The notes: a model not told the origin generated them from the letters alone. DNA of 64,000 nucleotides from Bog-473 sp963809825 (GCA_963809825.1 CAWELJ010000002.1:558001-622000); one strand, 5' to 3'; numbered from the stretch's first letter, positions 1 to 8,490 are shown. Translations and numbers: made by a program.

Positions 1-8
1 CCCTTTCC

Positions 9-22
9 CAAACGTACGTTTG
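9..22. promoter_or_regulatory. 14-bp perfect palindrome, probable operator
   Basis: CAAACGTACGTTTG reads identically on both strands. It overlaps a TTGACA hexamer at 20-25 and lies about 100 bases upstream of the first operon. Palindromes of this size and AT/GC pattern are typical of TetR-family operators. The regulator would lie outside the window, so which gene it controls is inference. Confidence 0.45.
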
Positions 23-123
23 ACACGATACCGTCCCCGGTCGCGGTCTCCCAGCCCCGTTCTGGGCCCCCCGCCGCCGTCCTCGCTACTGTGGCTCGGC
101 GCGGCGGACGCACGGGAGGTCGC

Positions 124-477
124 ATGGCGCAGGACTGGGCACGGCCCGTAGTGCACTGGGAGATCGAGGCCAAGGACCCCGAGCGGCAGCGCGCCTTCTA
201 CGCCCAGCTGTTCAATTGGCAGATCGGTGACGGCTTCATCATGGAGATCCCCGCCGGCATCGGTGGCCCCGAGCCCGGGCCCGCCGGCCACATCCGCGGC
301 AGCGAGCGGTCCGGGGTGACGCTCTACGTGCAGGTGGCCGACCTGGGCGCCTCGTTGCAGCGGTCGGTCGCCCTCGGCGCCACCGTCGTGGCCGAGCCTT
401 TCGACATCCCCGACGGCCCGACGTTGGCCGGCATCACCGACCCCGAGGGCAACCCGCTCATGCTGGTCCAGGCCTGA
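124..477 (+). CDS. VOC-superfamily (glyoxalase-fold) protein
   Basis: A 117-residue single-domain protein of the vicinal-oxygen-chelate fold. It has the usual opening 'VVHWEIEAKDPERQRAFYAQ' and the C-terminal strand 'ITDPEGNPLMLVQ' that closes the domain. The ATG at 124 is preferred over the in-frame GTG at 91 because GGGAGG lies at 114-119 with correct spacing. It is the first gene of a tight operon: the next start is 2 bases after its stop. Substrate unknown. Proteins this short normally work as dimers, and many bind no obvious metal. Confidence 0.85.
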   Translation: MAQDWARPVVHWEIEAKDPERQRAFYAQLFNWQIGDGFIMEIPAGIGGPEPGPAGHIRGSERSGVTLYVQVADLGASLQRSVALGATVVAEPFDIPDGPTLAGITDPEGNPLMLVQA

Positions 478-479
478 CC

Positions 480-770
480 GTGTCGATCGTCGAGATCACC
501 ACCTTCCGGTTGGCCGAGGGGGTCACCGACGACTCGTTCCTCGCTCTCGACCGGAGGATCCAGACCGGGCTGGTGCCGAACCAGCCGGGGTTCTTGCGCC
601 GCACGACCGCACGCCACGGCGAGGACTGGCTGGTCGTCACCCTGTGGGCATCCGACGCCGACGCGGCGGCCTTCCAGCGCGCTGCGGAGGGCGACCCGCT
701 CCAAGCCGAGCTCCAGCACGCCATGGAGGCGGGCACCTTGCACCTCACCCGGTACACGACGCTCGACTGA
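480..770 (+). CDS. Small dimeric alpha/beta-barrel (ABM-like) protein
   Basis: A 96-residue protein starting with GTG. The pattern 'IVEITTFRLAEGV...FLALDRRIQ...QPGFLRR' followed by 'WLVVTLWASDADAAAFQRA' is that of antibiotic-biosynthesis-monooxygenase/ferredoxin-like dimeric barrels, which bind small hydrophobic or haem-like ligands or act as cofactor-free monooxygenases. It sits between the VOC gene and the enoyl-CoA hydratase gene with 1-2 base gaps, so co-translation is likely. Reaction unknown. Confidence 0.75.
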   Translation: MSIVEITTFRLAEGVTDDSFLALDRRIQTGLVPNQPGFLRRTTARHGEDWLVVTLWASDADAAAFQRAAEGDPLQAELQHAMEAGTLHLTRYTTLD

Positions 771-771
771 G

Positions 772-1608
772 GTGGAGCTCACCGACCTCAAGGTCACCCG
801 GTACGAGGTGAGTGACCGCGTGGCGACGGTGACGCTGCACCGCCCCGAGCGGCTCAACGCCTGGACGGGCCGCATGCATGCCGAATACCGCGCGCTGCTC
901 GAGAGAGCCAGCTCGGATCCGGCCGTCCGCGTCATCGTGGTCACGGGGTCGGGCCGGGGCTTCTGTGCCGGAGCGGACGCCCGCGCCCTCGAGGGCCACG
1001 TCGCGCGCGGTGCCTATGACGCCGGGCTGGGCGACGACGTGGCCATGCCGGGCTACGGGGTGCGCCCCGAGTTCGACGCCGACTTCGCTTACCACTTCGG
1101 GATCCCCAAGCCCATCATCGCCGCCGTCAACGGTCCCGCCGCGGGCGTGGGGCTCGTGCTGGCCTGCTACTGCGACCTGCGGTTCGCCGCCAGAGGCGCC
1201 AAGCTGACCACGTCCCACGGGCGGCTCGGGTTGCCGGCCGAGTACGGGCTGTCGTGGCTGCTGCCCCGACTGATCGGGGTGACCCGTGCCGCCGACCTCC
1301 TGCTCTCGAGCCGGGTCGTGCTCGCCGAGGAGGCCGAGCAGCTGGGGTTGGTCAACCGTTCCCTGCCGGCGACCGACCTGCTGCCGCACACCTACGCCTA
1401 CGCCCGGCAGCTTGCCACGGAGATCGCGCCCTCGTCGTTGGCGGTGACGAAGTTGCAGCTCTACCGCGACCTGCACGGGGAGGTGGCCGCGTCGGTGCAC
1501 GACGCCGGGACGCGCCTGGCCGACATGATGCGTGGTGCCGACTTCGCCGAGGGCGTGGCCGCGCTGACCGAGAAGCGCCCGCCGGACTTTCCCGACGCGC
1601 CCGCCTGA
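772..1608 (+). CDS. Enoyl-CoA hydratase/isomerase family protein
   Basis: A crotonase-fold protein of 278 residues, the usual family length. The first oxyanion-hole segment 'GRGFCAGADARAL' is near residues 61-73 and the second, 'VNGPAAGVGLVLA', near 117-129. A Glu in 'LPAEYGLSWLLPRLIG' matches the catalytic loop of hydratases. It begins with GTG one base after the previous stop, so it belongs to the three-gene operon. It probably acts on an acyl-CoA in fatty-acid or aromatic degradation. The exact substrate cannot be read from sequence. Confidence 0.9.
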   Translation: MELTDLKVTRYEVSDRVATVTLHRPERLNAWTGRMHAEYRALLERASSDPAVRVIVVTGSGRGFCAGADARALEGHVARGAYDAGLGDDVAMPGYGVRPEFDADFAYHFGIPKPIIAAVNGPAAGVGLVLACYCDLRFAARGAKLTTSHGRLGLPAEYGLSWLLPRLIGVTRAADLLLSSRVVLAEEAEQLGLVNRSLPATDLLPHTYAYARQLATEIAPSSLAVTKLQLYRDLHGEVAASVHDAGTRLADMMRGADFAEGVAALTEKRPPDFPDAPA

Positions 1609-1620
1609 GCCGTCCGGGCC

Positions 1621-2805
1621 TCAGCCGTCGACGCCGGCCGGCAGCTTGGCGGGATCCCAACCGAGGAGCGCCACGGCCTGGCGGAAAGCGAACCGGTCCG
1701 TCATACCGGCGACGTAGGTGACGGCGGCGTGCACGGCGTCCGGGCTGCCGGCAACGACGTCGGATGCTGCGCGCGGAGAGGCGGCGCGGTCGGTGATCAG
1801 GTGCGGCCGGTCCGAGAAGTGCTCGACGAGCGCGCGGAGCACGCTGACCACGGCCTCGCCCTGGCGCAGCGACGCATCACGCAGGTAGATGCGTTCGTAA
1901 TTGCAGGCCCTGAATGCGGCCAGCGCCTCGGCCCCCTCTTCCTCCATGCCGACCTGGCCCGTGCGGAGCGTGGCGGAGACGACGCCCATGATGAACGCGC
2001 CGAGTTGGGCGCTACGACGCTCGCCGCACAGCGACCGGACCGCGGCGGGCAGCTGGTGCGGCGCGACGATGCCGGCGAGGACGGCGTCCTCCCAGTCGTG
2101 GCAGACGTAGGCGATGCGGTCGGCCCAGCTGACCACCTCGCCCTCGGGGGTCGACGGCGCGGGGCGCGACCAGCTGTGGTTGGCCACGCCGTCGACGGTC
2201 TCGGCACACAGGTTGAGCGGCGCCAGGGAGACCAGCGCGCCCCAGGGCGCGTGGTCGAACCCCCCGGGCACGTAGGGGTCCAGCGCGTCCTCGCTGGCGT
2301 GGCCGCCGGGACCGTGACCGCAGTCGTGACCGAGCGCGACGGCCTCGGTGAGCGCCACGTTGAGGCGGCAGGCCCGGGCGATCGCCGTGGCGACCTGCGC
2401 CACCTCGAGCGCATGGGTCAGGCGGGTGCGCTGGTGGTCCTGGGGGAATACGAAGACCTGCGTCTTGCCCGCCAGCCGGCGGAAGGAGGTGGCATGGAGG
2501 ATGCGGTCGCGGTCACGCTCGAAGCAGGTCCGCCACTCGTCGGCCGGTTCGGGCTCCTGCCGGTCGCCCGCGCCCGCGGGGCGGGTGGCGCCCGGGGCCA
2601 GCAGCGAGTCCTCGAGCTCCTCGCGCTCTTCGCGCCCGCGCGGCTCGGCCCACGCGACCGGGGCGGCGGGGACGGGTTCCCGGGTCGGAGCGATGCGTGC
2701 GTGCGAGTCGGCATGGGCCAGGCGGACCGGACCCGAGTAGCCGGCCATCGTGGCTGCCCAGCGGGCACTGCGCTCCGTCTCGCCGGACTTCGGCACCTCA
2801 CGCAT
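1621..2805 (-). CDS. HD-domain dNTP triphosphohydrolase (dGTPase-like)
   Basis: The protein has 394 residues if it starts at ATG 2805; a second ATG at 2748 gives 375. Signature elements of dGTPase-type dNTP triphosphohydrolases are visible: 'DRDRILHATSFRRLAGKTQV', the HD-domain His in 'RLTHALEVAQVA', and 'GHDCGHGPGGHASEDAL', which carries the metal-binding His-Asp pair. These enzymes cleave dNTPs to deoxynucleosides and triphosphate and control dNTP pools. It is divergent from the DUF3107-ArsA operon. The reading frame stays open far upstream of 2805, but that part overlaps DUF3107 and is a shadow. Confidence 0.88.
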   Translation of the reverse strand: MREVPKSGETERSARWAATMAGYSGPVRLAHADSHARIAPTREPVPAAPVAWAEPRGREEREELEDSLLAPGATRPAGAGDRQEPEPADEWRTCFERDRDRILHATSFRRLAGKTQVFVFPQDHQRTRLTHALEVAQVATAIARACRLNVALTEAVALGHDCGHGPGGHASEDALDPYVPGGFDHAPWGALVSLAPLNLCAETVDGVANHSWSRPAPSTPEGEVVSWADRIAYVCHDWEDAVLAGIVAPHQLPAAVRSLCGERRSAQLGAFIMGVVSATLRTGQVGMEEEGAEALAAFRACNYERIYLRDASLRQGEAVVSVLRALVEHFSDRPHLITDRAASPRAASDVVAGSPDAVHAAVTYVAGMTDRFAFRQAVALLGWDPAKLPAGVDG

Positions 2806-2883
2806 GTCATGCAGTCTGCCCCGTCGCTGTAACGTCCTGGTGGCCCCCGGAAGGATCCAGAGGTCCGTGAGAGGAGAGACCAG

Positions 2884-3120
2884 GTGGACGTGCGCATCGG
2901 CATCACCCACACCCCCAAGGAGCTCGAGGTGGAGATGCCCGACGATGCCGACCGCGACGACGTCGTCGCCGACATCGAGAAGCTGCTCAAGACCGGTGAC
3001 GGGGTCCTCTGGCTCACCGACCGCAAGGGACGCCGGGTCGGCATCCCGGTGGTCAAGATCGCCTACGTCGAGGTCGGGGCGCCTTCCTCGGACCGCCGCG
3101 TCGGTTTCGGCGCGCCCTGA
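2884..3120 (+). CDS. DUF3107 family protein
   Basis: A 78-residue acidic protein, 'MDVRIGITHTPKELEVEMP...GRRVGIPVVKIAYVEVG', matching the small actinobacterial DUF3107 family of unknown function. It starts with GTG at 2884 behind a purine-rich AGAGGAGAGA. The length is normal for the family. It is immediately upstream of two ArsA-like ATPase genes and probably shares their transcript. No function is known. Confidence 0.85.
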   Translation: MDVRIGITHTPKELEVEMPDDADRDDVVADIEKLLKTGDGVLWLTDRKGRRVGIPVVKIAYVEVGAPSSDRRVGFGAP

Positions 3121-3154
3121 GGACAGCCGTGGCGGCGGGTCAGGCGCGGGGACG

Positions 3155-4111
3155 GTGAGCGCGGCCCCGGACCTGCTCGATCTGCGGCTCCTGTTCGTCA
3201 CCGGCAAGGGCGGTGTCGGCAAGACGACGGTGGCGGCGGGGCTGGCCCAGCTGGCGGCCGAGCACGGCAAACGCGTCCTCGTCAGCGAGATCGACGCCAA
3301 GGGCGACGTGACGTCGCTCTTCGAGGCGCCCCCCACCGACTTCACGCCCCGGGAGATCGCGCCCGGCGTCTGGTCCATGTCGATGGACACCGAGGCGTCG
3401 CTGCGCGAGTACCTCAAGTTGCACCTGCGCATCCCGGTCGTCGGGCGTATCGGCCCCCTGGCCAAGGCATTCGACTTCGTCGCGACGGCGGCACCGGGCG
3501 TGCGCGAGATCCTGACCGTGGGCAAGCTGTGCTGGGAGGTGCGCGAGTCGCACTACGACCTCGTGGTGGTCGACGCCTCCGCCAGCGGCCACATCGTCGG
3601 GCAACTGGCCGCGCCCCAGGCCATCAACGACCTGGTCAAGGTCGGGTTGATCCGCAGCCAAACGGACTGGTTGCTCGACATCCTCTCCGACGAGCGCCAG
3701 ACCGGGCTGGTGGCCGTGTGCACGCCGGAGGAGATGCCGGTCTCCGAGACCCTCGAGCTCGTCACCCGGGTGCGCGAGGAGACCACGGTCCGCACCTCCG
3801 CCGTGATCGTCAACCGCGTGCTCCCCGAGCTCTTCGGCCAGCGAGAGGAGGAGATCTTCGAGCAATTGCGCGAGCCCGACGCCGAGCGCGTGCTCTCGGA
3901 GCGGGCAGGCGGCAGCGTCACCCCCGTGCTCGAGGCGGCGCGGCTCGCCGTCACCCTGCGGCGCACCCGCTCGACCCACCTGCAGCGGCTCCAGGCGGGG
4001 CTCCCCGCGGACCTGCCGGTGCTCCTGCTCCCGTACCTGTTCGCGCGCAGCTTCGGCGCCCGCACCACGCGCCAGGTGGCCCACGCGCTCGGCGAGGAGC
4101 TCGGGCTGTGA
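3155..4111 (+). CDS. ArsA/GET3-like ATPase, first of a pair
   Basis: A 318-residue P-loop protein with the deviant Walker A 'TGKGGVGKTTVAAGLA' near residues 14-29, including the signature Lys after the first Gly. 'LVVVDASASGHIVGQL' is the switch II/Walker B region. This fits the SIMIBI family of ArsA, GET3 and MinD ATPases. Length and pairing resemble the mycobacterial Rv3679/Rv3680 pair. It starts with GTG at 3155, and its stop overlaps the next gene's start by four bases (GTGA). There is no arsenic-resistance gene next to it, so an arsenite pump role is unlikely. The real cargo is unknown. Confidence 0.88.
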   Translation: MSAAPDLLDLRLLFVTGKGGVGKTTVAAGLAQLAAEHGKRVLVSEIDAKGDVTSLFEAPPTDFTPREIAPGVWSMSMDTEASLREYLKLHLRIPVVGRIGPLAKAFDFVATAAPGVREILTVGKLCWEVRESHYDLVVVDASASGHIVGQLAAPQAINDLVKVGLIRSQTDWLLDILSDERQTGLVAVCTPEEMPVSETLELVTRVREETTVRTSAVIVNRVLPELFGQREEEIFEQLREPDAERVLSERAGGSVTPVLEAARLAVTLRRTRSTHLQRLQAGLPADLPVLLLPYLFARSFGARTTRQVAHALGEELGL

Positions 4112-5268
4112 CGGCGGCCCCCGGCGAGGCGGTCAAGACCGTGGGGCAGCTGCTGGCGGCCAAGGACATCGTCATCGCCTGCGGTCCCGGTGGGGTGGGC
4201 AAGACCACGACGGCCGCCTCGCTGGCCGCCACCGCGGTGGTGGAGCAGGGCGGCCGGGTCCTGGTCGTCACCGTCGACCCGGCTCGCCGGCTGGCCGACG
4301 CGCTGGGGTTGAAGGGGATCGGGAACGACGAGGTCCGCATCACCGACGATGTGTTCACCGAGGCGGCGGCCCACCCCAGAGGAGAGCTGTGGGCGGCGAT
4401 GCTCGACACCAAGCAGAGCTGGGACGACCTCATCCGCACCCACGCGCCAGACGAGGAGACGCGCGAGCAGATCCTCGCCAACCCGCTGTACCAGAACATC
4501 TCGGGGCGCTTCGTGCAGTCGCACGACTACATCGCCATGGAGCGCCTCTACGAGATCCACTCCGAGGGCAAGTACGACCTCATCGTGGTGGACACGCCGC
4601 CGACCCGCAACGCGCTCGACTTCCTCGACGCGCCGCAGCGCATGGCCGACTTCTTCTCGTCCCGGCTGCTGCGCTGGCTCATCGTGCCCTACCGGTCCCG
4701 GCTGGTGAACATCGCGTCGAGACCCTTCTACCAGGTGGCCGACCGGATCCTCGGCACGCAGTTCCTGGCCGACATCTCCGAGTTCTTCATCCTCTTCCAG
4801 TCGATGTACACCGGCTTCGTCGAGCGCGCCGAGGCGGTGACGCGGCTCCTCTCGGACCGGCGCACCACGTTCATGGTCGTCTCCACGCTCGAGGCCACGC
4901 CGATGCGGGAGGCCGAGTTCTTCTCGGCCGAGCTCACGGCGCGCAAGCTGCATCTCGGCGCCATCGTGCTCAACAAGGTGCTGCCCGAGTACCTGCGCGA
5001 CCCCCGGGCGGACAAGCTGGCCCAGTCGATGGCGGGCCGGGCCACGGAGCTGGCCGAGGGCCTCACCGACGACCCCGTCGTCGCCGCCCGCGTGGTGGGG
5101 GAGGTGGCCGAGAGCTTCCTCAACTTCGGCGTGGTGGCCCGCCGCGAGGCCGAGCAGCAGGCGGAGCTGCGGGGCGCGCCCGACGTGCTCGTGACCGTGC
5201 CGTTCTACGACTCCGACATCTACGACATGAGCGGGCTGCTGCAGCTGGGCGCACGGGTCTGGGGCTGA
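4108..5268 (+). CDS. ArsA/GET3-like ATPase, second of a pair
   Basis: A 386-residue paralogue of the preceding gene. Its P-loop is 'CGPGGVGKTTTAASLA': the catalytic P-loop Lys is present but the signature Lys is replaced by Pro (GPGG instead of GKGG). 'DLIVVDTPPTRNALDFLDAP' is the switch II region. It starts with GTG overlapping the previous stop, so the two products are probably made together and may form a heterodimer. A GC-rich hairpin follows the stop. Resembles mycobacterial Rv3680 in context (family knowledge). Confidence 0.88.
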   Translation: MTAAPGEAVKTVGQLLAAKDIVIACGPGGVGKTTTAASLAATAVVEQGGRVLVVTVDPARRLADALGLKGIGNDEVRITDDVFTEAAAHPRGELWAAMLDTKQSWDDLIRTHAPDEETREQILANPLYQNISGRFVQSHDYIAMERLYEIHSEGKYDLIVVDTPPTRNALDFLDAPQRMADFFSSRLLRWLIVPYRSRLVNIASRPFYQVADRILGTQFLADISEFFILFQSMYTGFVERAEAVTRLLSDRRTTFMVVSTLEATPMREAEFFSAELTARKLHLGAIVLNKVLPEYLRDPRADKLAQSMAGRATELAEGLTDDPVVAARVVGEVAESFLNFGVVARREAEQQAELRGAPDVLVTVPFYDSDIYDMSGLLQLGARVWG

Positions 5269-5269
5269 G

Positions 5270-5304
5270 GCCCGGGGCCGTCCGGCCGGCGGCCGCCCCC
5301 GGGC
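5270..5304 (+). terminator. GC-rich hairpin after the ArsA pair
   Basis: GCCCGGGG (5270-5277) pairs with CCCCGGGC (5297-5304), and the loop holds further self-complementary GGCCG runs. It begins two bases after the stop codon. There is no T-tract, so it may be an L-shaped actinobacterial terminator or only an mRNA stabiliser. Confidence 0.4.
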
Positions 5305-5316
5305 GCGGCGCCTACC

Positions 5317-5973
5317 ATGCGTGCCATGGCCAGCCTGGTGGATCCCGAGGTCGAGCTCTACGCCGCCGCCCACACGACGACCCCGCCGCCGTTCCTCGAG
5401 TCGGTGGAGGTCTCCACCCGGGAGGACTTCGAGGCCTGGGGGATGATGGTGGGCCGTCTGGAGGGCCGCTTCCTCGAGATGCTGGTGTTCGCCACGCGGG
5501 CCACCAGCGTCCTCGAGATCGGGACCTTCACCGGCTACTCGGCCATCGCCATGGCCGCCGGCCTGGCGGCGGGAGGCTCCATCATCTCGCTGGAGGTCGA
5601 CCCTCACCACGCCGTGACGGCGCGTGGCAACATCGCGGCCGCCGGACTCGAGAGCCGGATCAGCGTGATCGAAGGCCCGGCGCTGCGCTCCCTCGAGGAG
5701 CTCCAGGGACCCTTCGACATCGTGTTCATCGACGCCGACAAGGTGTCCTACGACGCCTACTACGAGGCGGCCCTGCCCAAGCTGTCGCCCCACGGGCTGA
5801 TCGTGGTCGACAACACGCTGCAGGGCGGGAGCGTACTGGCCCGCACCGAGCACCCCCACGAGGCGGCCCAGGCCCTGCGCACCTTCAACGACAAGGTGGT
5901 CAACGACCCCCGCGTCGTGTGCGTCCTCACCACGGTCCGCGACGGCGTGACGCTGATCCGCCGGGCCGGGTAG
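5317..5973 (+). CDS. SAM-dependent O-methyltransferase (CCoAOMT/COMT type)
   Basis: A protein of 218 residues, the standard length of the class I O-methyltransferase 3 family. The SAM motif I 'VLEIGTFTGYSAIAMA' lies near residues 66-81. The metal-binding region 'VFIDADKVSYDAYYEAAL' and 'GLIVVDNTLQGG' follow. These enzymes methylate catechol-like or other small hydroxylated substrates using Mg2+. An alternative ATG lies three codons downstream (5326). It is followed after 23 bases by the PHP gene. Substrate unknown. Confidence 0.9.
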   Translation: MRAMASLVDPEVELYAAAHTTTPPPFLESVEVSTREDFEAWGMMVGRLEGRFLEMLVFATRATSVLEIGTFTGYSAIAMAAGLAAGGSIISLEVDPHHAVTARGNIAAAGLESRISVIEGPALRSLEELQGPFDIVFIDADKVSYDAYYEAALPKLSPHGLIVVDNTLQGGSVLARTEHPHEAAQALRTFNDKVVNDPRVVCVLTTVRDGVTLIRRAG

Positions 5974-5996
5974 AGGGCCGCGGGAGGACGCCCTCG

Positions 5997-6917
5997 TTGC
6001 TCGACTACCACCTCCACCTCTGGCCGCACCACGAGCACGACACCCCGCTGCGCGTCGAGCAGCTGGCCCGCTACTGCGAGCAGGCCGAGGCCGCGGGGGT
6101 GACGGAGCTCGCGCTGACCGAGCACCTCTTCCGTTTCCGCCAGGCCGAAGAGGTGCTGGGCGGGTTCTGGGACGACGGGGGCATCCCGCCCGCGTTGGCC
6201 GAGTCCATGGCCGAGTACTGGGACTTCCACGCCAGGACCGACCTCGACGCCTACGTGGAATGCGCCCTCGAGGCCAAGCAGGCGGGGCTGCCGGTCGTGA
6301 TCGGGCTGGAGGTCGACTACTACGAGGGCCGCATGGACCAGGTGGCCCGGCTGCTCGACGGGTACCCCTTCGACGTGCTGCTCGGCTCGGTGCACTGGAT
6401 CGGCGGCTGGCGCTTCGACGACCTCGACGACCCGGTGTCGATGGCGGAGTGGTCGGTGCGCCAGGTCGACGCGTGCTGGGCCGCCTACACCGTCGCCATG
6501 GAGGAGCTGGCCGCCTCCGGCACGTGTGACGTGCTGGCCCACCCCGACGTGATCAAGGTCGCGGGCCACCTCCCGGACGCGCCGGCCGAGTGGTGGGACC
6601 GCATCGCAGAGGCGGCGGCGTCGTCGGGCATGGCCGCCGAGCTGTCCTCCTCGGGGTGGCGCAAACCGGTGGCGGAACGGTACCCGGCCCAGGGACTGCT
6701 CGAGCGCTTCGTGGCGCGCGGCGTGCCGCTCACCACGGCCTCGGACGCCCACCATCTCGACCACGTGGCCTACCGGGCCGACGACCTGCGCGCCGTGCTG
6801 GCCTCGGTCGGGGTCGACGAGCTGCAGGCCTACCGGGCCCGGTCACCGCACGCGGTGCCCGTGGCGCCACCGCCGGCGGGGACGGGCAGCCGCGCCGCCG
6901 AACGGTCGGGGGTGTAG
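5997..6917 (+). CDS. PHP-domain phosphatase (histidinol-phosphatase HisJ-like)
   Basis: A 306-residue protein whose reading frame is open far upstream, but the first meaningful residues are 'LDYHLHLWPH'. The best start is TTG 5997, behind GGGAGG at 5982-5987. PHP metal-ligand motifs appear in order: HLH, 'LTEHLFRF', 'GLEVDYYEG', 'LGSVHWIGGW', 'LAHPDVIK' and 'SDAHHLDHV'. HisJ-type members dephosphorylate histidinol phosphate, while other members act on nucleotides or polymerase products. No his genes are nearby, so the substrate is open. The next gene starts directly after its stop. Confidence 0.82.
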   Translation: MLDYHLHLWPHHEHDTPLRVEQLARYCEQAEAAGVTELALTEHLFRFRQAEEVLGGFWDDGGIPPALAESMAEYWDFHARTDLDAYVECALEAKQAGLPVVIGLEVDYYEGRMDQVARLLDGYPFDVLLGSVHWIGGWRFDDLDDPVSMAEWSVRQVDACWAAYTVAMEELAASGTCDVLAHPDVIKVAGHLPDAPAEWWDRIAEAAASSGMAAELSSSGWRKPVAERYPAQGLLERFVARGVPLTTASDAHHLDHVAYRADDLRAVLASVGVDELQAYRARSPHAVPVAPPPAGTGSRAAERSGV

Positions 6918-8471
6918 ATGCCGACCCCGGCCGAGCTGGCGCAGAGCCACACCGACCTCAAGCCCGAGGAGCTCGAGCACCTGCAGCGGCTGCTCGGGAG
7001 CTGGAGCGTGCTGGCCGACCTGTCCTTCTCCGACCTCCTCCTGCTGGTGCCGGTGCACGCCCCCGGCGCCGCGCCCGAGGAGCCCGACGAGACGGACCCC
7101 GAGCTCGTGGTGCTCGGCCAGATGCGGCCCAACAACCGGCCCACCCTGGTCGACCAGGACCTCGTCGGGCAGACGGTCAACGAGTCCCAGTGGACGCTCG
7201 TGGCCGGCTGCCTGCACTCGGGGGAGATCGTGCGCGGCAGCATCCACCACCCGATCCTGGGCGAGCAGGTACCGGTGGAGAACATCCCGGTCCGCTTCGA
7301 GGGCCGCATCATCGCCGCGCTGCTGCGCGTCTCGCTGGCGCCGCTCAAGGGGCCGACGAGCATGTACGAGCGCACCTACCTCGACGTGTTCGAGCGACTG
7401 GCGGACATGGTCGCCCAGTCGGCCTTCCCCTTCCCCGACGAGGACGTCGGCACCGAGGAGGCACCCCGGGTGGGCGACGGCGTTGTCGTGGTCGACGCCG
7501 ACGGCCGGGTCGAGTTCGCCTCACCCAACGCCATGAACGCGTTCCACCGCATGGGGATCTACACCCAACCCGAAGGCCGGCGCTTCGGGGACCTCGACAT
7601 CGAGGAGTCCGCAGTCGAATGGGCCCTGGCCACGGGCCGGCCCGTGGTCGAGGAGGTCGAGCGGCGACCCGACGTCATCGTGCTCGTGCACGTCATCCCG
7701 CTGCTGTCGCACGGCGTGGTGACCGGCGCCATGATCCTCCTGCGCGACGTGACCGACGTGCGCCGCCTCGACCGCCTGCTCCTGTCCAAGGACGCGGCCA
7801 TCCGCGAGGTGCACCACCGGGTCAAGAACAACCTGCAGACGATCTCGTCACTGCTCAGCCTGCAGGCGCGCCGCGTGGGGGACCGCGCCGCTCGCGTCGC
7901 CCTGCACGAGGCCGAGCGCAGGGTGCGCTCGATCGCACTGGTGCACGAGATCCTGTCGCGCGACCCGAGCGACCAGGTGCCCTTCGCCGAGATCGTCGCC
8001 TCGCTGGTGCAGATGGCGGAGGACTCGGTGGTGTCGTCGCAGCCCGTCGTGATCTCGGTCCACGGCGACCTGGGCGAGGTGGCCGCCGACGTGGCCACGC
8101 CGCTCGCGGTCACGGTGGCCGAGCTGCTGCAGAACGCGGTCGAGCACGCCTTCGACCCCGAGAACGTGGGCGGGAGCGACGGCGCCGCGGGCTTGGAGGG
8201 TGCGGGTGGGGCGGCGGGCTACGCCCCGGTGGGCCACGTCGACCTCACGCTGTCCAACGAGGAGACCGCGTTGTGCGTCGAGGTGCGCGACGACGGGCTG
8301 GGGCTGCCGGACGGGTTCGACATCGAGCGCACGACCAGCCTCGGCCTCTCCATCGTGCGTGACCTGGTGGTCAGTCAGCTGGAGGGCACCATCTCCATGG
8401 AGGCGCAGCCGCTGGCCGAGGGCGGCGGGACGCGCGTGGCGATCTCGGTGCCGGTGCGGGCGCCCCGGTGA
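6918..8471 (+). CDS. pdtaS: PdtaS-like sensor histidine kinase
   Basis: A 517-residue soluble kinase with no membrane segments. Order: N-terminal GAF-like sensor (about 1-165), PAS-like domain (about 180-280), HisKA_2 dimerisation domain with 'EVHHRVKNNLQTISSLLSLQ' (phospho-acceptor His near residue 299) and an HATPase domain with 'ELLQNAVEHAF' and 'DDGLGLPDGF'. This matches mycobacterial PdtaS, partner of the antiterminator PdtaR. A Gly/Ala-rich insert of about 25 residues sits inside the HATPase domain. The gene begins immediately after the PHP stop and converges on whiB, as pdtaS and whiB1 do in Mycobacterium. No pdtaR is in the window. Confidence 0.85.
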   Translation: MPTPAELAQSHTDLKPEELEHLQRLLGSWSVLADLSFSDLLLLVPVHAPGAAPEEPDETDPELVVLGQMRPNNRPTLVDQDLVGQTVNESQWTLVAGCLHSGEIVRGSIHHPILGEQVPVENIPVRFEGRIIAALLRVSLAPLKGPTSMYERTYLDVFERLADMVAQSAFPFPDEDVGTEEAPRVGDGVVVVDADGRVEFASPNAMNAFHRMGIYTQPEGRRFGDLDIEESAVEWALATGRPVVEEVERRPDVIVLVHVIPLLSHGVVTGAMILLRDVTDVRRLDRLLLSKDAAIREVHHRVKNNLQTISSLLSLQARRVGDRAARVALHEAERRVRSIALVHEILSRDPSDQVPFAEIVASLVQMAEDSVVSSQPVVISVHGDLGEVAADVATPLAVTVAELLQNAVEHAFDPENVGGSDGAAGLEGAGGAAGYAPVGHVDLTLSNEETALCVEVRDDGLGLPDGFDIERTTSLGLSIVRDLVVSQLEGTISMEAQPLAEGGGTRVAISVPVRAPR

Positions 8472-8490
8472 GCTGGTCGGGGGTCCCGGC

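Noticed and set aside
3155..5268. An arsenic-resistance operon
   Set aside because: ArsA-like ATPases are present but there is no arsR, arsC or arsD beside them; the ArsB-like permease is 34 kb away and frameshifted. The pair fits the Rv3679/Rv3680 type better.
3553..5859. A 768-codon minus-strand frame across the ArsA and methyltransferase genes
   Set aside because: It spans three real plus-strand genes with clear family motifs; its translation is repetitive and charged.
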